Source: Palsa-661 sp035535015 (GTDB lineage: Bacteria > Actinomycetota > Acidimicrobiia > Acidimicrobiales > UBA8190). Taken from it: a stretch of DNA of 64,000 nucleotides. Made by a program: the position numbers and the translations under genes. The notes under the pieces were generated by a model, which worked only from the letters and a program-made list of their open reading frames with translations, ran no database searches and was not told the origin of the DNA. This document shows, piece by piece, positions 49,551-56,429 of the stretch (position 1 is its first letter; each line of letters starts with the position of its first letter). The stretch covers positions 176,112 to 240,111 of the forward strand of contig DATLQU010000011.1 of NCBI GenBank assembly GCA_035535015.1, written 5' to 3'.

Positions 49551-50756
49551 GTGGGTGCCAGGACGAGCAGGTTCGACTTCCCGGTGTTCGACTCGGACAA
49601 CCATATGTACGAGACCCGAGATGCCTTCACCCGGCATCTCCCGGGGCGGTTCCGCGATGCCATCAAGTATGTCGAGGTCGACGGCCGGACCAAGATCATG
49701 ATCCGGGGTGTGGTGAGCGACTACATCCCCAACCCTACTTTCGAGGTGGTGGCCCGTCCCGGGGCAATGGAGGAGTACTTCCGAAGCGGCAATCCCGAGC
49801 GAAAGTCCTATCGGGAGCTCGTGGGGGAGCCGATGAGGGCGATCTCCGCCTTCCGTGAGCCGGAGCCTCGCCTGGCCAAAATGGACGAGCTGGGCGTCGA
49901 CCGTGCCCTCATGTTTCCCACCCTCGCCAGCCTGCTCGAAGAGCGCATGCGCGACGACCCCGAGCTGATCCATGCCGCCATCCACGCCTTCAACGAGTGG
50001 ATGTACGAGACGTGGACCTTCAACTACGAAGACCGCATCTTCGCCACTCCGGTGATCGCCCTGCCCATAGTGGACAAAGCCATTGAGGAGCTCGAGTGGG
50101 TGCTCGAACGCGGCGCAAAGACGGTGCTGATCCGTCCGGCGCCTGTACCGGGCCTGCGCGGCTCGCGATCACTCGCCTACCCCGAGTTCGACCCATTCTG
50201 GCGCAAGGTGGTGGAAGCCGACATCCTCGTCTCAATGCACGCCTCCGACAGCGGGTATGCCCGGTACCAGAGTGACTGGACGGGGCCGTCGGAGATGCTG
50301 CCATTCCAACTCGACGCCTTTCGTACCCTCACGATGGGTAGGCGTGCCATTGAGGACACGTGCGCGGCCATGACCTGCCACGGCCTGCTCAGCCGGTTTC
50401 CCGAGCTCCGGATTGCCCTCATCGAGAACGGCGCCAGCTGGGTCCTTCCCTTTCTTGAGCAACTCCACGACGTCTACAAGAAGATGCCCCAGGCGTTCGA
50501 TGAGGACCCGGTCATCGCCTTCAAACGCAACGTCTGGATCAGCCCGTTCCACGAAGACGAGATCCAGCCCCTGGTGGACGAGTTGGGTTCCGATCACCTG
50601 CTCTTCGGGTCGGACTGGCCCCATCCCGAGGGTCTGGCCCAGCCCGGCAGCTTCACCGCGCACCTCCCTGACGGACTCTCTGACACCGATGTCGCCCAGA
50701 TCATGGGCGGTAACCTCGCTCGCATCATGCGGGTCGCGGACAGAGTCGCTGCCTGA
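49551..50756 (+). CDS. TIM-barrel amidohydrolase (paralogue of 1014-2210)
   Basis: The 401-residue protein is plainly paralogous to 1014-2210: both contain F.DNH.YETR, YIPNPTFDVVARPGA / FEVVARPGA, the segment IRPAPVPG, and FGSD.PHPEG. The metal motif is DSDNH. GTG 49551 follows GGAGG with five bases between. Having two copies under different operators (the TTGACGT sites here, the 20-bp element there) suggests the same type of reaction in two substrate branches. Its stop is embedded in site B and the thioesterase follows. Confidence 0.9.
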   Translation: MGARTSRFDFPVFDSDNHMYETRDAFTRHLPGRFRDAIKYVEVDGRTKIMIRGVVSDYIPNPTFEVVARPGAMEEYFRSGNPERKSYRELVGEPMRAISAFREPEPRLAKMDELGVDRALMFPTLASLLEERMRDDPELIHAAIHAFNEWMYETWTFNYEDRIFATPVIALPIVDKAIEELEWVLERGAKTVLIRPAPVPGLRGSRSLAYPEFDPFWRKVVEADILVSMHASDSGYARYQSDWTGPSEMLPFQLDAFRTLTMGRRAIEDTCAAMTCHGLLSRFPELRIALIENGASWVLPFLEQLHDVYKKMPQAFDEDPVIAFKRNVWISPFHEDEIQPLVDELGSDHLLFGSDWPHPEGLAQPGSFTAHLPDGLSDTDVAQIMGGNLARIMRVADRVAA

Positions 50757-50768
50757 CGTCGCGGTCAA
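50753..50768. promoter_or_regulatory. TTGACGT-type operator, site B
   Basis: CTGACGTCGCGGTCAA spans the amidohydrolase stop codon and lies 15 bp upstream of the thioesterase start. Its core TGACGTCGCGGTCAA is identical to site A over 15 bases. It may mark an internal promoter for the thioesterase. Confidence 0.55.
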
Positions 50769-50783
50769 CAGCGTTAGTGACCC

Positions 50784-51605
50784 ATGGTCGCCGTCAGGTC
50801 GATCCTCGACTCCCTTCGCCTGGTACCGATAGGTACCGACCGGTACCATGCCGGCAACGTCGCCACCGGCCACCCGGTGGTCTTCGGCGGCCAGCTGCTG
50901 GCCCAGTCCATCGTGGCCGCGCTGCAGGGCCACGATCAGATGACGGTGAAGACGCTCCATACCGTCTTTGCCCGCGCCGCGTCGCCCGAAGTGGGCGTGG
51001 AGATCAAGGTGGATCCGGTTCATGCCGGGCGCTCGATGGCGAGCAGCACCGTGAGCATCTCGCAGGGTGACCGGATCTGCACCCGATCGATGGTGCTTAT
51101 GAGCGCGGACGAACCGGATCTGATCCGTCACGCGGTGCCGGCACCCAAGCTGCCGAGGCCCGATGCCAGGCCCGACGGCGAGGACTGGGTGGTGCAGATC
51201 GTCGGTGGTGTGGATCTGAGCGATCCCGCGCAGGTGGGTCCGCCTGAGCTCGACGTTTTCACTGCATTCCCGGGCGCCCCTGCCGATCCCGGCCTCAACC
51301 AGGCTCTGCTTGCCTTTGCCACCGACGGCTTCCTCATCGGCACGGCCATGCGCCCGCACGAAGGCGTGGGGCAGTCCCAGGCGCACGTGACGTTGTCGAC
51401 CGGAGTACTGAGCCACACGATCACCTTCCACGAGCCGGTCGCTGCCTCGCAGTGGCTTCTTCTTGTCCACCGGAGCCCATATGCCGGCCGCGGCCGCAGC
51501 TACGGGCGGGCTGACGTGTTCGGATCCGACGGGGGACTTGTCGCCTCGTTCGTCCAGGACAGCATGATCCGACCGATCGGCGAGCGCCCGTCTGGAAAGC
51601 TGTGA
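50784..51605 (+). CDS. acyl-CoA thioesterase II (TesB-like)
   Basis: The 273-residue protein has the double hot-dog pattern of TesB: FGGQLLAQSIVAA, SMASSTVSISQGDRI with VSISQ, and the second half with AFATDGFLIGTAMRPH and SHTITFHEPVAASQWLLL. It releases free acid and CoA from an acyl-CoA. ATG 50784 is the first codon after site B. A run of three GGTACC sites (50822-50847) lies inside the coding sequence and is explained by codons. It converges on an SDR with two bases between stops. Confidence 0.88.
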   Translation: MVAVRSILDSLRLVPIGTDRYHAGNVATGHPVVFGGQLLAQSIVAALQGHDQMTVKTLHTVFARAASPEVGVEIKVDPVHAGRSMASSTVSISQGDRICTRSMVLMSADEPDLIRHAVPAPKLPRPDARPDGEDWVVQIVGGVDLSDPAQVGPPELDVFTAFPGAPADPGLNQALLAFATDGFLIGTAMRPHEGVGQSQAHVTLSTGVLSHTITFHEPVAASQWLLLVHRSPYAGRGRSYGRADVFGSDGGLVASFVQDSMIRPIGERPSGKL

Positions 51606-51607
51606 TC

Positions 51608-52363
51608 TCAGCCCGGCGGACGCGGTACGACAGTCACCGAAGGGATGCTGGCGTCGGCGCCCATGTGGACAACCTGATACACGATCTGCACCAGCGACTC
51701 GACGTCCAGAAGGGAACCAGCGAGGTAGTTTCGGGCGGACCAGATCGGATGGAGCTCGGCCGCCAGGTCCCAGTCCCACTCCGAAGGGAATTGTGTCATC
51801 GAGTCACCTTGGCCGCCGGCGCAATCTCCCACCACGACACGGGTGAATCCGACCTGCGGATGCTCGGCGCGCCAGGCTTCGATGAGCTTGTCGAGGGCGG
51901 CCTTGCTCACGGCGTAGGCGCCGAGTCCGGGCCAGGGAGGGGTCATGGAGGCGCTCACCGACGACAGGTACGCAGCCACACCGTGTGTCGCGTCCAGATG
52001 CGCCAAGGCGGTCTTGGTGACCAGGGAGGCGCCGATGACGTTGGTGTCGAAGGCGCGGCGCCAGGTTTCAGCGTCGGTGTCCATCAGGCGCTTGAGCGGG
52101 CCGATCGCCGGCGTGTAGACGAGGGCGTCGATGCCCCCCAGCCCGGCGGCCGCTTGGCCCAGGGCGTTGCGGCACGATTCCTCGTCCGTGACGTCGCAGG
52201 CGAAGGCCAGGGTTCCGGGCCCGGCTTCCTTGGCCGCTTCTACCAGCATGTCGTGGCGTCGTGCGAGGGCGGCTACGCGATCGCCCCGCCGGGCCAGCCC
52301 TACGGCGATGCACCGCCCGAGACCGCTCGAGGCACCCACGACAACGGTTCTCACGCTGGCCAT
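51608..52363 (-). CDS. SDR oxidoreductase
   Basis: The 251-residue SDR has the cofactor loop VVVGASSGLGRCIAVGLARRG, an active-site Ser in LSSVSASMTPPWPGLG, YAVSKAAL (YxxxK) and an unusual tail. The GASSGLGR start is typical of ketoreductases. ATG 52363 has AAAGGGGG just before it. The open reading frame continues upstream without a stop to 52660 through a decayed tetR end and a tandem repeat, so a longer readthrough frame exists by chance. The substrate is unknown. Confidence 0.88.
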   Translation of the reverse strand: MASVRTVVVGASSGLGRCIAVGLARRGDRVAALARRHDMLVEAAKEAGPGTLAFACDVTDEESCRNALGQAAAGLGGIDALVYTPAIGPLKRLMDTDAETWRRAFDTNVIGASLVTKTALAHLDATHGVAAYLSSVSASMTPPWPGLGAYAVSKAALDKLIEAWRAEHPQVGFTRVVVGDCAGGQGDSMTQFPSEWDWDLAAELHPIWSARNYLAGSLLDVESLVQIVYQVVHMGADASIPSVTVVPRPPG

Positions 52364-52469
52364 CCCCCTTTGATGTCGGCGGCGAGAATACCCCAGCCTC
52401 AGCGCTTGCCTGCCCGGGGACGGCGTGGCACATCCGGCAACGCGCCCCGCCCCGACGCAGCTGTCCGTG

Positions 52470-52566
52470 TTGGTCCTTCGGCGATCCCGGAACGGGTCCT
52501 CGGCTACGCCCAGGGTGTTCACGAACACCCTGGTCAGATGGGCGACGGCTGCTCGAAGCTGCGGTT
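52470..52566 (-). pseudogene. C-terminal remnant of a TetR regulator
   Basis: In the minus strand upstream of the SDR, the frame reads RAAVAHLTRVFVNTLGVAEDP. This lines up with the end of the TetR at 62646 (DKAVDQLTRIFVNALGLSEDT), sharing AV, LTR, FVN, LG and ED. No N-terminal or DNA-binding part precedes it. Instead a tandem repeat begins at once at 52567. It therefore looks like the 3' end of a tetR gene whose front was deleted. Confidence 0.6.
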
Positions 52567-52667
52567 GATCGCACCGTGAAGCTGATGGCACCGTGAAGCT
52601 GATCGCACCGTGAAGTCTGATCGCACCGTGAAGCTGATCGCACCGTGAAGCTGATCGCACCGTGAAA
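52567..52667. repeat. tandem repeat, six copies of a 17-bp unit
   Basis: GATCGCACCGTGAAGCT is repeated about six times (units starting at 52567, 52584, 52601, 52619, 52636, 52653). Copy 2 has a C-to-G change, copy 3 one extra T, and copy 6 is cut short. The unit is not a multiple of three, so a coding repeat is unlikely. It abuts the decayed tetR end and is in the gap upstream of the synthetase at 52954. Confidence 0.95.
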
Positions 52668-52953
52668 GAGCAACGAGTCCGGCAAGCGTCTGGTCAGAGC
52701 CCCACCACCGCCGTGATCTCCGGGTCGAGTCCTTGATTCGCCAACTCATACTCCTGCCTGTCGCGGATGGAACCTGCCAGGCACATGGCGACGTACATAG
52801 ACGTACATAAAGGAGCGCTCGTGAGGCCGATGGCAAGATGCAAGGGATCACGGCGACGGGACCCGGGTCGGAGTGGGCCGGTTCTGTTGCCGGAATTGGT
52901 CGGAACGAAGGGAAGAACGAAATCATGTATCTGATCGCCGGGACGGGCGCTTG
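52668..52953. other. 286-bp intergenic stretch upstream of the synthetase
   Basis: No gene is supported. A direct repeat of GACGTACATA (52791-52809) is present, followed by AAAGGAG and a GTG-started 37-codon frame. A 34-codon minus-strand frame ending AVVGL also occurs. Neither is convincing. Confidence 0.5.
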
Positions 52954-54447
52954 ATGGACCTAAACCTGCTGCTCACCATGGCTGTGTCCCTCGACGAGGA
53001 CCGTGTCGCAGTGACGGGGCCAGACGGTCGGAGCTTGACCACGGGGCAGTTGCAGGCGGCTGCTGCAGGGGCCGCAACACTGCTGGGCCAGGCGAGCGGC
53101 ACTCGTGTTGCCTTTTGCGACGCCAACGGGCTCGCCTTCCCTGTGACGCTCTTCGGATCCGTGTCCGCCCGCCTCCCCTTCGTGCCGCTCAACTACCGGC
53201 TGGCCGACACCCAGCTCGGGCAAATCGTCAGTGACGACGATGCGTCAGTCGCTTCGACTGAACAGGCCGAGCGGCTGGGCCGGCTCGGCGTTCGGCGCAT
53301 CCTCGATGCCGAAGGGTTCGTGGACGCCGCCCTCGGCGCAGCACCCGCCGCGGACGAGACGGCGATCGATCTCGACGACGTCGCCATTCTCCTCTACACC
53401 AGCGGCACCACCGCCGCGCCCAAGGCGGTGGAACTGCGCCACCGCCACCTTGCCGCCTACGTGATCGGAACGGTGGAGTTCGGCAGTGCCGGGTCGGACG
53501 AAGCGGCCTTGTTGAGCGTGCCGCCCTATCACATCGCCGGTGTCATGAATCTGCTCTCGAACCTCTACATGGGGCGGCGAGTGGTCTATCTCGACAATTT
53601 CGACCCGGAGTTGTGGCTGCGAGTGGTGCGGGAGCAGTCGATCACCCACGCCATGGTGGTGCCCACCATGCTGGCCCGAATCGTGGCCGTGCTTGGCGAC
53701 ACCCCGGCCGCCGTTCCAAGTCTTCGCACCATCTCCTATGGCGGCGCCAGGATGCCCACGGCCGTGATCGAGACGGCACTTCGGCTCTTTCCCGACGTCG
53801 CTTTCGCAAACGCCTATGGGCTCACCGAGACGAGCTCGACCGTCGCCGTGCTCGGACCCGATGACCACCGCCTGGCGCTCGACAGCAAGGACCCGGCAGT
53901 GAGGGCGCGTCTTGGGTCGGCAGGGCTGCCACTACCGGGCATTGAGATCGAGATCCGCGACGAGGAGGGTCTTCCCTGCTCCCCGGGGGTGGGAGGGGAC
54001 ATCTACGTCCGTGGTGAGCAGGTTGCCGGCGAAGACGATGGCGCTGGTGGGACCGCGGGCGGTTGGTTCGCCACTCGAGACCGCGGCCACGTCGATGAGG
54101 CCGGCTATGTGTTTGTCGAGGGGAGGGCCGACGACACGATCATCAGGGGCGGTGAGAACATCGCACCTGATGAGATCGAGGACGTGCTCTTGGCTCATGA
54201 CGAGGTGGCGGATTGCGCCGTGGTCGGCATCGACGACGCGGAGTGGGGCCAGCGCATCGCAGCCGCGGTGGTGCTCGTGCCTGGTGCGGCGAGCGCGCCC
54301 GAGGACATCCGCTCCTTTGTCCGGGAGCAGTTGCGGGGCTCGAAGACACCCGACCTCGTGGTGGTGTTCGATGAGCTGCCGTACACGGACACCGGCAAGC
54401 TCTTGCGCCGGGTGGTGCGTGATGAGATCACGCGCTCGTCGGTCTGA
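52954..54447 (+). CDS. acyl-CoA synthetase (AMP-binding)
   Basis: The 497-residue ANL ligase has the phosphate loop YTSGTTAAPKAVELRH (residues 148-163), VPPYHIAGVMNLLSNL, AYGLTETSSTVAVLG, WFATRDRGHVDEAGYV and the catalytic Lys482 in TDTGK. Arg in the ATRDRG motif replaces the more common TGD, an unusual hinge-region substitution. It activates an unknown acid. ATG 52954 is chosen because MDLNLLLTMAVS starts the domain; the open frame upstream has no similarity. A 101-residue partner follows after 33 bases. Confidence 0.87.
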   Translation: MDLNLLLTMAVSLDEDRVAVTGPDGRSLTTGQLQAAAAGAATLLGQASGTRVAFCDANGLAFPVTLFGSVSARLPFVPLNYRLADTQLGQIVSDDDASVASTEQAERLGRLGVRRILDAEGFVDAALGAAPAADETAIDLDDVAILLYTSGTTAAPKAVELRHRHLAAYVIGTVEFGSAGSDEAALLSVPPYHIAGVMNLLSNLYMGRRVVYLDNFDPELWLRVVREQSITHAMVVPTMLARIVAVLGDTPAAVPSLRTISYGGARMPTAVIETALRLFPDVAFANAYGLTETSSTVAVLGPDDHRLALDSKDPAVRARLGSAGLPLPGIEIEIRDEEGLPCSPGVGGDIYVRGEQVAGEDDGAGGTAGGWFATRDRGHVDEAGYVFVEGRADDTIIRGGENIAPDEIEDVLLAHDEVADCAVVGIDDAEWGQRIAAAVVLVPGAASAPEDIRSFVREQLRGSKTPDLVVVFDELPYTDTGKLLRRVVRDEITRSSV

Positions 54448-54480
54448 TTCGTCTGCCAACCGATTACGATGGGGAGAACC

Positions 54481-54786
54481 ATGGAACTCACGGCAGGATC
54501 CCGATGGAAGAGTGCCGTGTCGGAGACGGAGATTGTGGTGGTTCGGCCTGGCCGGGGTGATCACCGGCTCGGCTGCGGTGGCGCCGACATGGTGCCGCTC
54601 GGAGCCGATGGGAGCGACGGAGGTGTCGACCCGGCGCTGGCCGATCCCACGCTTCTCGGCAAGCGTTACGAGGATGAGGCGTCCGGCCTCGAGGTGCTGT
54701 GTTCCAAGGGGGGCGACGGCACGTTGACTCTCGACGGCCGGCCCCTCGTGGTCAAGAGCGCCAAGCCTCTGCCTTCTTCGGACTGA
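54481..54786 (+). CDS. conserved small protein next to the acyl-CoA synthetase
   Basis: The 101-residue protein begins MELTAGSRWKSAVSETEIVVVRP and has LGCGGADMVPLG and GKRYEDEASGLEVLCSKGGDGTLTLDG followed by KPLPSSD. I recall this type of small protein beside acyl-CoA synthetases in actinobacteria, with the two cysteines and the GKRY segment conserved. The function is unknown. A metal- or CoA-handling accessory is a guess. GGGGAG precedes ATG 54481 by four bases. The next gene on the opposite strand is 64 bases away. Confidence 0.75.
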   Translation: MELTAGSRWKSAVSETEIVVVRPGRGDHRLGCGGADMVPLGADGSDGGVDPALADPTLLGKRYEDEASGLEVLCSKGGDGTLTLDGRPLVVKSAKPLPSSD

Positions 54787-54849
54787 GGCGACTTCGTCTG
54801 GGCGAAGTGGTAGGTGATTGCGGCCCGCAGGGTGGCCGCACGGCTGGCA

Positions 54850-55527
54850 TTACTGCCGACGGTTCTTTCGTGTGGATTTCGGGAAGTAGCCCGTCATGGT
54901 CCCCTCGCTGACCAGCGCCACCGCCCGGTCACGGTCGAACCGGTCACTGTGATGACTCTCAAGCGCAAGGATCAAGGCTGTGCCCATCACGGCCCGAGCT
55001 GACATATCCAGCAACTCGAACTCGAGGCCGTGACGGTCCGCCACCTCGCGCCAAGCATCAGCCAACCGGTCCATCGCCACGCCGAAATGCTCGTGGTAGA
55101 ACCGCCGCGCCACTTTGGGATCCCCGAAAAGAACGAGCCCCAAGAGCGGAAGCACCTCCTCGAGCGTCGAGGTCAGCTTTTGGTAGAGGTCAGCCAGCGT
55201 CTGCAGCTGACGCTCGCGGTTGAGAGGTCCGTCGCGGTCGATCACGCTGGAGAACGCCACGAGGTCGTCGACGGCATCTCGCAGCGGTTCTACCACGGCC
55301 TCGTAGAAAAGCTGGTCCTTGCTCTCGAAGTGCCGGTAGATGACTCCCTCGCTGATGCCGGCGTGTTGGGCGATGACCTTCACCGTCGTGCCGTTCATAT
55401 CGCCGTTCTGACTGAATGCATGGCGAGCCGCTTCCAGGATGGATTTCCGTCGTGCCTCGGCAGTGAGACGCCGAGTACGGGGAGCGTCGGTGGGTATCCT
55501 GAGGGTGGCTGTTGCCCGCTTCGCCAT
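54850..55527 (-). CDS. TetR-family transcriptional regulator
   Basis: The 225-residue repressor has a basic N-terminus (RRLTAEARRKSILEAARHAF), a helix-turn-helix with TTVKVIAQHAGISEGVIYRHFESKDQLFYEAV, and a helical ligand domain. ATG 55527 is favoured because MAKRATATLR begins the domain; an ATG 19 codons upstream exists at 55584. It converges on the synthetase/small-protein pair. A near-perfect 32-bp palindrome lies 240 bp upstream and could be its operator. Confidence 0.88.
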   Translation of the reverse strand: MAKRATATLRIPTDAPRTRRLTAEARRKSILEAARHAFSQNGDMNGTTVKVIAQHAGISEGVIYRHFESKDQLFYEAVVEPLRDAVDDLVAFSSVIDRDGPLNRERQLQTLADLYQKLTSTLEEVLPLLGLVLFGDPKVARRFYHEHFGVAMDRLADAWREVADRHGLEFELLDMSARAVMGTALILALESHHSDRFDRDRAVALVSEGTMTGYFPKSTRKNRRQ

Positions 55528-55765
55528 GTGCGGCCCCGATTCTTCCGAACAGTTCGCTGTCGCCGGGGACGACATCACGGTCACTCGGCGCAGAATGTCG
55601 TCGACCCGATGGCCGGGGTGGCCAGGTCGCCGACGACCCGAGACGGACGTGCGTCGTCGAGGATGTTGAATTTCATTAGACAGATCCGGGCTCGCGCCTG
55701 TGTGGCGTCGGCCGAGGCATCCTGCCGCCTGGCTGGGCGGTAAAGCAAGGCGACCATCGGCCCAG

Positions 55766-55797
55766 CTTAGCCTCGATCCACCTGGATCAAGGCTAAG
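55766..55797. promoter_or_regulatory. near-perfect 32-bp palindrome
   Basis: The left arm CTTAGCCTCGATCCAC and right arm CTGGATCAAGGCTAAG form a 16-bp inverted repeat with 14 matches, lying between the TetR gene (minus) and the ABC importer (plus). There is no U-tract, so an operator is more likely than a terminator. Confidence 0.6.
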
Positions 55798-56368
55798 ACT
55801 TGACCAGTTACCGCCCGCCGGGTTTTCAGCACGCGATGCATCCGGGGGCGCCCTCGATGTTCGGACGACGAGACGCCGCTTCTCGGTACGCCGAATTCCA
55901 CACCACGCCGTCTAAGCGACCGCGGCGACAGTCGGTGGTCGCTGACCGATCCTGTTATGAGCTGTTCTTGGAGAGCGCTCTACCACCCGGCTCACGTCCC
56001 GAAGTCTCCTTTGGGAAGTGCCGTCGCGAGTTCCGGCTGGCGAATTCTTGGGTCCTGATCACCGACCCGGGCGCCGGGCGACACGAGGCGCGGTGCGATT
56101 TCGCTTCGGACCGGGGTTGGGTCTGGGTCGGAGATGGGGGGACGGAACCAACCCCCCGGTTGTGCGGATTGGTGCCCTTGGAACTGGCCCAGGGTTCCGA
56201 TCGTCGAGGCAGCGACCCGAGCGGTGTCTCGGGGCAACGGACCGAAAGTGGTCGCCTCCAACGGGGCCGCCCGAGGTAGGTAGGGGCAGACCAAGGCGAC
56301 CTCGCGGGCCAGCTCAACGAAGGAATCGGTAGCCGTGCACGGGTGCAACGGCGTCGATAGTATCAGTA

Positions 56369-56384
56369 TTGACGTCGACTTCAG
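56369..56384. promoter_or_regulatory. TTGACGT-type operator, site E
   Basis: TTGACGTCGACTTCAG lies 45 bp upstream of the ABC permease start. One half-site is complete and the second has two mismatches. It links the importer to the regulon suggested by sites A-D and F. Confidence 0.5.
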
Positions 56385-56429
56385 AAACGCCCGGCGAACC
56401 TGCCGGATACCAGGGGTGGGGTCCGCCGC

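Larger units (their letters stand above)
55528..56429. other. 902-bp region without a confident gene
   Basis: Open frames here (for example plus-strand 55800-56279 and minus-strand 55992-56681) show no recognisable motifs. The region contains the long palindrome at 55766-55797 and a TTGACGT-type site at 56369. The GC content is visibly lower than in the catabolic part. Confidence 0.55.

Noticed and set aside
50822..50847. Three closely spaced GGTACC sites
   Set aside because: They encode VPIGTDRYH in the thioesterase, and no other repeat structure is present.
52510..52533. 24-bp near-perfect palindrome (CCAGGGTGTTC-AC-GAACACCCTGG)
   Set aside because: It falls inside the codons for TRVFVNTL of the decayed tetR, and every base is explained by that protein sequence, so I treat it as a coding coincidence rather than an operator.
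52694..52798. 34-codon minus-strand frame ending NQGLDPEITAVVGL
   Set aside because: It has no Shine-Dalgarno sequence and no recognised family, and it is next to repeats. It could be a peptide gene but is unsupported.
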